Shown: positions 61,101 through 64,000 of the stretch, one piece after another
Layout of the letters: the number at the start of each line of letters is the position of its first letter
How positions within the stretch are numbered: position 1 is the stretch's first letter
Assembly (NCBI RefSeq): GCF_910592395.1
Contig: NC_088314.1
Location: 16,775,998 to 16,839,997, forward strand
Reading direction: 5' to 3'
Length of the DNA: 64,000 nucleotides
Origin: Lineus longissimus
Lineage: Eukaryota > Nemertea > Pilidiophora > Heteronemertea > Lineidae
Position numbers and translations under genes: made by a program
Notes under the pieces: model-generated
What the model saw: the letters and a program-made list of their open reading frames with translations, nothing else
What the model was told of the DNA's origin: nothing
Database searches by the model: none

Positions 61101-64000
61101 GGCCACTACAATTGTATTTGTAGCCGGATTCATGATAGAATGGTCTCCCTCAAGCAGAGGATAGAGCATGTTCAGTATAGCTGGCTCAGCTAAATCAAAC
61201 TCATCTGCCAGAAAGAATTTGCCCTCTTGCATTGCCTTTATAAGTGGACCAGGTGCATATCCTCCTGTTGGAAGAAGGGAACCAAGATAATCATTCACTG
61301 ACGTGTTATCCGTATTGTTGACTCTTTCTAACTCTCTTCCAAGACATCGTGCTAAATGGACAACCAAAGATGTCTTCCCAGTTGCAGCAGGACCTTCCAG
61401 AAGGACTGGGTATTTGCATACTAAAGCATTGGCCAGGATACAGGCATTGTCATATCTTGACGTTGTCATACATTTGTCGATGATGTGATTTTTGTTAAAT
61501 TTGCTGTTCTCTTTGATGTAGTTATAGAATTCATCATGATGCGAATTCATCTCAGGGAATGCTGTTTTTAGGCTACGTAATTTCTCCCCAAATTTATCTG
61601 GATGCCTTCGGAATGGTGACAATAAGTTGAGGTCAACAGCTGCACTGAGCGCACCAAGACAGCCTACTTTAATTGCATCTGAGTTGAGAGCTCTGTATGC
61701 GCCATCCACTGTTCGTGCTAAATGATGCAAAGTCAAGGATTGTCCTTCGTTCATTTTTCTGAATGCTGCTACAACCTTTCCTTGGTAGGTCAGCAGCTCA
61801 GAATCTCCGCTAAGGGCACAGTAAATTTCCTCTACCATTTTACTGGAAGTCATCACCTGATTTTCAAAGTGGATCACAGCAAATCTGTTATAGAGTGCTG
61901 GGCTCAATTCAGTATTGGTAGCAATATTGCTACCTTTGAGTCGTTCTGACATCATGTTTCCCTTTGGTGGTGTCATGGTGGCAATGATCCGAAAATCTCT
62001 GTGGGGGCGTATCATCTCTGTGCCTTTTGTAGCATCTTCCGTGATTGTCCAAACTGGCGGATTTTCTAGAACACTGTTAAGCCTTTCCAATATTGTACTT
62101 TGAGCTTCAGAGAGATTCTCAAGTATCAACCAATAGCCCTCTTCAACAGCCTGTGTAACGATACCTCTTCTCCACTCCACACATTTGTTCTGAGGAATCA
62201 GACAACCTACAAGTGTTTCTAGCTCAGTTTGAGGTGTGATATGTAAAGAGACCGTCTTTTTTTCCCAGAGGCGTGCCAAAGCTCTGACAGTTTCTGACTT
62301 GCCGCAACCAGCTTCGCCAGTAATGAGAACTGGCTGCCTTTGTTCAATTGCCCTTACCATTTGGAGCCAGGTTTCTTTCATCAGGTTCGTGATTGCCGAT
62401 ATGGGGAAAGCACTGCTATGTTTTGGATCCGGAAGTAAAATATGTTTGCTCTTGTTATATTTTGCAATGGTTTCAGTGAACAAACGGGTTATTTCATTCT
62501 GCGTATTCTTATCACGTGACAAGTCTACAAATCTTTGATGTATAGATTGCAGCTTATCCGTCTGAGAACGCCTGTCGCAAGCAATTGCAATTATTTCTTG
62601 GAAGAATCCCTGGCCTATGTTAGGAATTTGATCTCGAGGGACATATTTGTCCAACAGTAGCTGTCTTATGGACAAGTAGGCAGCAAAAGAAACTTCACTA
62701 ACAAAATCACCTGATGAGTCTGCACTTGCAGACATGGAATACCTGATACATTCTTCACCAACTCTGATAACTCCTTGATGCTTCTCTTCACCAGGGATCA
62801 CTGCAATATTCAGATGGCCATCAAATGGTGTGAAATCAGGTTCATGAAGACCTTTCCGGATAGCATCTAGAATCAATATTCTGCTACCTTCTTTGCGAAA
62901 CCGCGCCCCATAGATCTGCCATGCTTGTGATGCCAGAGCTCGATTCTTTATGGTAGTCGATTCTCTCAAGATAGGTAGAAGACGATCAGCCCAACGCAAA
63001 GCTTCCCGTAGGGTAATTTCTGCGTAAGGAGTGTTGTTTTCCTTGAAGGTACTGTTTGACATGGCTTGGTGTATATATGTGTGTGTATCCATTATCATCT
63101 TTGCAACTTCGTACCCATTATTTCTAGATATGCCTTTTTTAATAAGTCTGTTTCGAATGATAAGTTTCATTTCATCAGCAGTAGGACTAGCGATGATGAC
63201 TGGCACATATCTTGACAGCATAGATGACGACTGCTCCTCACGTTTTCCTTTGTACAGACCTGTGCTCGGATTCTGCGTACAAAAAAGGCGGAAATCCTGA
63301 TGTCTTTCATACTGTACGCACCGCCTTTCTTCAACCATATCTCCATATTCACTTGAACTTTCTGCAGATTCCGTGGGCAAGAAGAGAATACCAGTATCAA
63401 TGGCATTTTCTATGCTACAAACTACAGATTCAGGAGCAAGATTCATTTCATCAAGAAGGAGCCAAGCACCCTTTCTGAAAGCGAGTGTGAAAGGTCCTTC
63501 CTGGAATTCAACCACCGTTTTGCCCTTTCTTTTTGTAGGTACCGCACTTCCGAAGATATTTCCTATAGTTGTACTACTTGACAGGTTAAACCTGATGACT
63601 GGTTTGTGTAGTCTTCTGGCGGCTTCCATGACTATTGCTGTTTTGCCGGCTCCAGTTGGCCCTTCGAGGAGCAGGTTTAACGGATTCTGCACAACCTCCA
63701 TTATGAGGGTCAAGTTTATTTCCATTGTATTGGTTTCAATCAGTGGCTCCAGGCTGCTTGGTACGAGCTCTTCCAGTTGTTCATCAAGGTTTGACTGTTT
63801 GCAATCTTTTGGTATTCCCAGGTGTTTGTCTCTTTCTGGTTCAAGCAAACTTCTCACTGTCTCTATTTCAGTTCTCAACGCTTCCTCACTAACCCTACAG
63901 TTGGGTAAATTCTGGGATTTCAAATCTTTGTAATACATTTGAAGAAGGTCAATGGTTTTGGCTTCCTCAGTTTGTAAATCAGTTGCCTCAATGTCTGAAG
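43164..64000 (-). CDS. Giant midasin-like AAA+ protein, main exon (5' end outside the window)
   Basis: The frame is open from the window edge to the TGA at 43164, more than 6,940 codons without an intron; the first Met in view is at 63938 (residue 1 below), but the frame is open upstream of it. Six AAA+ modules follow in order. Their P-loops are GPTGAGKT (93), GEAGCGKS (541), GPAATGKT (849), degenerate GPTSYKTH (1171), GPPGIGKT (1808) and GGNAAGKT (2150). Walker B segments include LLLDEMNLAP, LILENLSEAQ, LADEFDLAEP, LVLDDIDLPS, LLDELNLAQP and LLDNIDQAPG. This is the hexameric ring plan of midasin and dynein. Residues of about 2450-5170 are a helical linker with a coiled coil (about 3870-3980). 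About 5170-5750 is beta-rich, Ig-like. About 5760-6830 is helical repeats, then a hydrophobic segment and Gly-rich tail. Function is unknown; midasin itself removes assembly factors from pre-60S ribosomes. Confidence 0.85.
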   Translation of the reverse strand, partial: SDIEATDLQTEEAKTIDLLQMYYKDLKSQNLPNCRVSEEALRTEIETVRSLLEPERDKHLGIPKDCKQSNLDEQLEELVPSSLEPLIETNTMEINLTLIMEVVQNPLNLLLEGPTGAGKTAIVMEAARRLHKPVIRFNLSSSTTIGNIFGSAVPTKRKGKTVVEFQEGPFTLAFRKGAWLLLDEMNLAPESVVCSIENAIDTGILFLPTESAESSSEYGDMVEERRCVQYERHQDFRLFCTQNPSTGLYKGKREEQSSSMLSRYVPVIIASPTADEMKLIIRNRLIKKGISRNNGYEVAKMIMDTHTYIHQAMSNSTFKENNTPYAEITLREALRWADRLLPILRESTTIKNRALASQAWQIYGARFRKEGSRILILDAIRKGLHEPDFTPFDGHLNIAVIPGEEKHQGVIRVGEECIRYSMSASADSSGDFVSEVSFAAYLSIRQLLLDKYVPRDQIPNIGQGFFQEIIAIACDRRSQTDKLQSIHQRFVDLSRDKNTQNEITRLFTETIAKYNKSKHILLPDPKHSSAFPISAITNLMKETWLQMVRAIEQRQPVLITGEAGCGKSETVRALARLWEKKTVSLHITPQTELETLVGCLIPQNKCVEWRRGIVTQAVEEGYWLILENLSEAQSTILERLNSVLENPPVWTITEDATKGTEMIRPHRDFRIIATMTPPKGNMMSERLKGSNIATNTELSPALYNRFAVIHFENQVMTSSKMVEEIYCALSGDSELLTYQGKVVAAFRKMNEGQSLTLHHLARTVDGAYRALNSDAIKVGCLGALSAAVDLNLLSPFRRHPDKFGEKLRSLKTAFPEMNSHHDEFYNYIKENSKFNKNHIIDKCMTTSRYDNACILANALVCKYPVLLEGPAATGKTSLVVHLARCLGRELERVNNTDNTSVNDYLGSLLPTGGYAPGPLIKAMQEGKFFLADEFDLAEPAILNMLYPLLEGDHSIMNPATNTIVVAAEGFRFFATQNGSTYAGRKELPATLRSRFTETTFQEFSERELEFIIATRDYDDLKGNLDLQKEVKDTSKALANAYSLINEETQKKSNIPLLGEGIKVTMREIIKWIRRKSVFPSLDWGVIGFQLFYNRVCEDDQERLLSVLQKAFPCSRLKIGLKRIRPRVIVDMKSHTLMDANNPDQRLDLRVRDTCVNLDIWKMLATSSPEFREHLWNCCIAGMCREPVLLIGPTSYKTHLIETWCQLYDRQADQLNVLCYPDMDSADLIGGLRPYSFTETVSLLSLMASQFYSVSRNTVSQLRNHYEDSVRGIEVRLEAVDKCVENLNINVESILKAHLIKKTTDFGHMANESDNDDFEESDGDEKPMGDLLDVWDLPPIVTIDPVDSNKTSKSMSESDSEYSDDDDDESLGEMEVIDEEGDLSSLEEEHDSDTHTYIISIDDFYSFESQPQLSREGSFSAHPLNNPSFDEMKDAMEWYIDDDDDLYSFESQPQLSREGSFSAHPLNNPSFDEMKDAMEWCIRQLFNILPAEAHCNLNSMSVIADKYNTVLNKVRRIQSDNSLNFVFIFQDGPCTKAVKEGSVLVLDDIDLPSQAVTERLNSLLETEPTFAVFEDITIGEEEQIINSQDRGHKDYHSNLTISTDMMIFGTVHVSKAKQRKLNLSPAIRSRMTEIKVSSYDDNAMVSLSKLVEIPHGIPQEELQKMLTDLMKHFQKHISITPREITRLGCFVKKQLEEFMVITESTFKETLTFGIMFLWLDQLQYHDKAKGQAALSIVLAVLGIAPDDRIKQVSEGIAIESNKKRDWAELIDSDQGKSVHLLNTPFTCPLAPGAHGIHPLDGIHLCQTTFRNICRVFAAVKCKLKLLLNGPPGIGKTKIIQTLARALGYKCIRINFSANTTYEDLMGSFIPRMQHGKRTFEFVKGELLKALEASSTTWILLDELNLAQPILLDKLIPIFAGHKSFRLSATGELIKLENITLFATKNPETIGGGRTRLPESVENHFTTLNLTDFSPEEIWQIGLYKMIPGGMEGPVSCGYIPEDQVENILAFHTEVSKAAENREIGSRMTNTSFNLRDIVKFIRAAETNSEFHKLSHVGLKNRTKTNNIVAIEGIRLLLNIVYAKNLQKTVDQDKVCALIDKYFPPQTEYTSQFFLEIEENLDQFVRIGHVYLTKGNYPSPVQLPFYHSPIMTENLACLATASRTGHTILLHGGNAAGKTSLVLELARLAQRKITLFPMNQDTTTSNLLGSWTVTNEALLKQKVVKNIKEIFEKLVTLSFSVAKESKVFDELAIHYRNHKSLYLNKSTDLTFDNLKEVCSDISAMMLQHEQDTHGECVKHLSQLRIDLAHVDELIGMRQDTSSEIDFFYIEGPLVEAIRNGDWVLLDNIDQAPGDVLKRLNSVAEAEPQIALIESGTDEVLTRESGGIHPEFRLFATINTDRSKATSLSSAFRNRCINIHLKCIDTFDIVSDKASFDNIYGTDAHDLLAAQLQEIQGSEHIVRILVNLHHRMKEKCQKKQIQLVKSYEFTYRSLMTAANIVIHHIKNENKDPMMALSAAVFRCYLDPIVNGRSEMFKIYESVLRSEVQTFGGSGDVSFNEKLVKMPTCTDKDIARNMGGIAVQVLNALLLSATKMYSRNMKKAEIEEAVRGFVDSMQIILTSFKGVSVTDQDQTSQLDGLVSSRWLECGSNAQAATLWLSTLKQCGILHEHLNDDSMYYSNKMLEGDCKRMMDKIILYVSSATFLDSENRDQVLVAIINLVGQLDLICVCFGKLIELENASDSPADELKKIRNTLQKLNIAESYSAHLKRLTNSGHQDILKQMMSTIDDLPDSGTSMISQTMSFAVSAVERSLQMPVIGNEKQRCDAIGGMFTAFEDFRDDKFITATVCRMEFLACKFALGCATPAIFMERSASDKVLTLTLLSRMNALHVLNGFLWMVSAEKAELKKLKDHLQLIKATSRRLSLDTVSFSQLSVDICGLIHKGSVSVGHASEDTESEEIDLQALRCGIDKVKGEIGQTCERLMNLKAASEYKELVEMMQLFSKHFRWQLMHDWMQTYNSGSKDKDYVLNFLMGTSSESVQQGDIKDIVALFGKVLTSSTARTSSLKIAFLEMVSDDELETLLYGDQAHAQVLLVFMDGSSILFDRKNLLAFDYRDIPVYKLEIPNCGGSELQDTVVKLKDMSRKRQMKLDVRDIKVELPDYPKEFPLLGTALVVQKLLLETDMNNIVGMKIEDEDLAELLNQTREVQQNLMDILQKTNKTKASTVSLKTVMSGLQKVFESVECTQKEECDLAALSSFLSTVEDVNLTDFIVKVQNELKQQIDSIVDENLAGKARLGQILEHNQNILNWMRVVDDLKEHLFDNMARRFHTLSCLLDCCHRHINQTLQACLVSNTETSYEDACTASETLRDNFTAVLQYISVDGCGIEGSCSDFIALLRHITKDSAEMVEKLFLPSRDMDSLLEDYQFDISKLNSYFIAVPSAPVQGITEIQEKQKNPKLQKWKNQVKEWETILQDLGRDAKLHGLDVMQKQIVDQLARLREMDLAKSTEDNMHQMKIRVARLEEIFLQEKKASQEERKMKSHIDITSIMDTIEMHDIKDSDIELTSPGVHCLTSEDSKKSLSCMIKELDSMKSGSLQHTPDAFEKTVRCLWDLQNTGYALDITREMIANISCHEESIIRLECLRDHLDDAEFLLLANRLKVVLSKTEEEYEEETVMKCLTELMNVLQALRLKHFSQLGQMDMNSVAALNQFVTISCDEYPVDIATLHQRIDNIKQAGVTLAKHLNKVASKGHSIQQEFYKIPDFVTSFTEPKVTNCRNLVNQCANTREFDKTCLEEGIRTLFELDEGDSILQRKFIEHKSGLFTDTLDALVRATDIEYDHNLPAFILFSNLNFLYFCGRFWSDISDGLEEMYKFEDNKISQFVCGPLCKDYQLQKSTIETEIKESNDKLTRLVNHFQEKKDAHERLMKELRNVKMTAPSPVLKQKEKENIENDSWEKHTCQYEKEKNELEEKMNSGRAKIDKLVEAHHKNLRSHWTRFLQAVREYGGVVSGIVDEIATLVLNSILHKRNTMPEQSRSEQTLIEQVRTKELYEKVKKLNDGDKACIKSCCILLDELQGRVSKLTQKYVHEWDSFLGQGTRLAEVLSRCLLSGHSIAASIRSCMYNMLDVMKVKKDAGDIDAFLTIWEEVRLISAKVIPADASLHGGSELTEGEMEEAMSGIKDIHQMESRLYNDIYQTHVAYSRKFLARMMIFYICKSGKTSQDTDTLLKYSEMPALPKNNAALTILLTRLCDEAKSLGFDKHQLRSFSNLQSVSLYVLADQVKSFDDYLKHNEDSETQVSNDLRKWATKGIDELINVSVVMKYMIDHLTKLLKTFQASRTNHLTQEEEHALEELIDRVNHIMNAGQNNACSASSDTLYHLCSELYNISTKLESGKYGCCGLIICAVELMETMSKSRCHLKPWLNNIILMSEKVNLALACILLSTVFLTRIKELDFSQDCICKYLTGRRQNQHFTSAAIIAQYSYHALKEIMNLSIDAFRSNDLFCDVNKRFEKTILFAKGCVHMVCELLHKSPKDVEEMLLEGCSINELVGISDIEAGTKMMKAGAFMGGLADISKRFDSYQGAIQKCDSFLKELKKTGTDWLNGMEALLAMRKGVLEYLKVDSATTYEEGVKCCQERNERRKNIYEEEMNQRQTSIEEAQRLQLSIPHNLAAYYFKVTKESSRTSGRHEFDRLVLRMIELESYLLKTDKVKLPVIKGLFLKQPRMLQLKMKEIFIDKFNRKAMNFFYRHDKGKWDVHYTGKLGITVEYYGKASSVESDSFKNYPNLEQAFHLHRSELPSRSFQLDLDTDVSFVDIIVEMIPNDPKRERETLFKTVINVEELQHGHAHQLKTKRTNPASSASIVFEYDSDVAFVPLHDEMRRFCLESGADLKDSMYEEFAPTEDKSALDHFYESEKQLGKLEHCVKAIKQPKPKEPKYETLPSPSEFRYSDPDDLKKLALNTLMTERLQRVIDDFQSTVADNERIGKEFRDYLGQLMDSAEKSLQNGVSEQLIDHCIKVASLVKLIISRVKMMDSYRDELERQYSKFLKSANCIKDPKDLIRYRWFGFKRELVGLNEVYLPAQPNAVKKALKTVNAYKIGERSVLCYLKTELSWVVVKLSQVMKDTLCSSMSDYIRLTEFVNQVSATLDRPQEMISILNELKVNESHLRQLNKLISGAAAFQPMRCMLSLADVKRLRPKVARLDVEKTPQGSLVCSHSSVALDLGVLVKDIYQTKGIHLVLCSINFACDYAFDSSYRDMNIDIKPDAMGKIANGHFINLAIQPDLEKLPPKPYSNSFHISLKDSENPKNTTDVLLAVKFKIQVLDKFCLLPGLCKDRGNNCSVLDLQKVCSLSITKSFSLENPLDIPIRLKFVHEANLTFSKDEIRLRPHEEKEQEFSLSIKPHEAKHGEKAINVHIYYMADTFHELTIKYNVCKPKLCLFDKDRLISNTNQVQKSFPPISPRRPFSCSDISLRNSGDVELELGKVEKVSDGVDFELSNHVLEPGEEIKLVIHVNPEVEGGYSSSAEISATAPDGTVCRTVTVRVTGKAEWPKLLISPKRMEFSIADAANPIRKKLDLKNTSEVTATLYGMSFEGQILINPLKKFPLQICPNTKEHLELELTPPMKSSFELEIMFDSDTKDGRIVHNIEGKICMPSLAFHPIVLDVGRLSILHPEVKFNLTVQNRGSVEASIKLKCHINKPLKVKLKRKEVKVFPGDKKNVKGTVTLDNSAMDEPFLFKSFIGQIRVFSKGMADQIVPLIGQLEGEEKGYAEKTIAAEKDIVPATKQSSIKKVKLKDIKTTLEHLADIEEEPLSTLLTPFMNAASMRSNYDDVDKLMTVMKQNKITEETIGYFYREYLGRRPLSSENNVFLEPCEQREASFKLAMSLADEIAHTFKNTDAFTASILSAQEKSTSVALDKTLKLGKHILQQENAPKEAVDRLRSLRSPMKNGLSKPYHENLQKVSALASAMNSDFFGIEVIGNVGNVLDSILKNMTNESPENADTTKDLMRRHDLPSNEVIDDLLEYIDDVHDTSMSPSDAVSKYLKGRGIPFDPVTLKDSVEAFSPGGMLRKDLEYIHQTLQKFGDRVLEEHYGIVSIPDTYATAQEFSNVLNCGSQFEEGKHITDTLQNIAESTISQETDDLAGIMNVTRDIMRMTEVPKEVLQKVGMLEQLKEISERCLSEDSSDTFDTLETVSKVLGSSTSLDTVRDIKNKLDNVLESRSVVDTATAFQFVRDVLPEMPVKVSCKVADEISSFSQKIIEDGEFRPQTMELTESVLKAVGCEQGLSDLSNMTGTLSQVVQKCVSNKKVDSIDMISSAKTLLGPKCSELTDAALKVTQTIMNGGDFGNVQLLGISSDLLEMTNARPQLKTVCKISQDVMGFLNVVQKNNMVNTDLCKSTAEKILALQKLPKDPNLASNLAKLATDYLAHGGLKTAGLDEILRNLGMPEEASNVIGIMDDVSNVANIGSVAMRGNVDATRMLNQIEYLMAKYGAPEEALKSVKVGQTLMSIQQEVSAGLLQPDTVNKHVMTLCDTLDAPDEVKVAAKVAREAMNVVQDVYKQRKIDPDKLYEGVGKILDATGCPEEAVKAANIAKHVVKAGKKISKQNKIEPSDVFSCVHDIMDEMNATPEVKEIVKLTECAIDVGSKFAKTRKPSATAILEAGDKLMDLAGVPPEAKQAINISKEVCGLIKDAKYHRKVDSDKLFDVADKIADLPGLPKEVKDVVHVNRQVYKLGKDVFEKKKVSSSAVKDATSEIIVIFNAPPVLKKEIDYGKQGYRLVNDLAKNGKVNKKAAVSLLTDVMQDLGVPEEVTKDIDTGMKVYEAVKDIKHGVDAMKTAITASKVDSGMLGIAAAAFSLIKVITEVDIPEEVSFAIEMALGVTALLLASNPVTAALAAVGLALTAAFGGLSLGMGGGSGGGGGGVRGKGKGGSGGRGGGGGGGGKGK
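43270..43480 (-). other. Hydrophobic segment in the giant protein
   Basis: After the last helical repeat the protein reads IAAAAFSLIKVI and then AIEMALGVTALLLASNP, followed by VTAALAAVGLALTAAFGG, long enough for one or two membrane-spanning helices with small-residue zipper spacing. It lies directly before the Gly/Lys-rich repeats. Membrane insertion is an inference from hydrophobicity read by eye. Confidence 0.45.
43485..44695 (-). repeat. Array of 45-residue helical protein repeats (135-bp units)
   Basis: At least eight consecutive units follow the pattern G-x-P-E-E-x-K at the start, a basic K(K/Q)xK(I/V)(D/E)P near residue 28, and DxLxDxxxxIxDL near the end. Examples start GCPEEAVKAANIAK, DAPDEVKVAAKVAR, GVPPEAKQAINISK, GLPKEVKDVVHVNR and GVPEEVTKDIDTG. 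Several units are exactly 45 residues. More divergent units appear to extend upstream to about 45250. Each unit is predicted to be two or three helices, so the array may form a solenoid. I do not recognise the family. Confidence 0.75.
46700..48430 (-). other. Beta-rich Ig-like (ASH/MSP-like) modules in the giant protein
   Basis: About four modules show the alternating hydrophobic strand pattern and recurring phrases typical of ASH/MSP-type domains: ISLRNSGDVELELGKV, LVIHVNPEVEGGYSS, LDLKNTSEVTATLYG and LTVQNRGSVEASIKLK. Such modules occur in cilia- and centrosome-linked proteins such as HYDIN. The assignment rests on these motifs only. Confidence 0.5.
59562..59813 (-). repeat. Recent 126-bp in-frame tandem duplication inside AAA4
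   Basis: The block starting CCATTCCATAGCGTCTTTC at 59562 is repeated from 59688 with hardly any change, adding 42 residues (SFESQPQLSREGSFSAHP and the following FDEMKDAMEW) next to an Asp/Glu-rich stretch. It keeps the frame. It lies in the acidic insert between the degenerate P-loop and the Walker B of AAA4. Confidence 0.9.

Noticed and set aside
43924-63933. Many plus-strand frames of 60-190 codons
   Set aside because: Shadows antisense to the giant exon, without domain features.

Overview
This window is eukaryotic nuclear DNA, most likely from a marine invertebrate. The support is spliceosomal exons, a pogo/Tigger transposase, tRNA-derived SINE remnants, many MITE-like inverted repeats, long satellites and a secreted PRSS23-type protease. 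One dispersed repeat ends in a short hairpin plus 'gagctaaaaa', after repeated nuclear-receptor-like half-sites; that style fits lophotrochozoans such as molluscs or brachiopods. The taxon is inference only.

Layout. 1-1168 is a partial pogo-like transposase on the minus strand. 1.2-5.8 kb holds MITEs and a degenerate minisatellite that recalls C2H2 zinc-finger linkers. 5837-7147 is an intronless PRSS23-like secreted serine protease (minus). 7.1-27.6 kb is gene-poor and repeat-dense. It contains a foldback element, a 22-base G run followed by a 357-bp satellite, an element with inverted arrays of a 15-bp repeat, a 65-bp minisatellite split by several insertions, a 1.26-kb near-perfect palindrome, SINE remnants, and three candidate exons that resemble HEAT-repeat MROH1 proteins. 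27599-36390 is a satellite of about 22.5 units of 389 bp with higher-order structure.

36835-64000 (minus) is dominated by one giant gene that runs out of the window at its 5' end. A single exon of more than 24 kb encodes six midasin/dynein-type AAA+ modules, a very long helical linker with coiled coil, beta-rich Ig-like (ASH/MSP-like) modules, an array of 45-residue helical repeats, a hydrophobic segment, a Gly/Lys-rich repeat, a decapeptide repeat and a midasin-like VWA domain. A second VWA is split by a 1.5-kb intron, and a final exon holds a third VWA. The total is about 8,500 codons inside the window.

The reading frame is intact everywhere except in the low-complexity linker at 42.2-43.17 kb, where four in-frame stops and two single-base deletions occur. 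The linker may be decaying, may be spliced out, or may be mis-assembled. The AAA ring plus VWA domains suggest a force-generating remodelling machine built like midasin or MoxR-VWA pairs. Its size, Ig-like modules, 45-residue repeats and three VWA domains set it apart from ribosome-assembly midasin. It is the best candidate for an undescribed system here.
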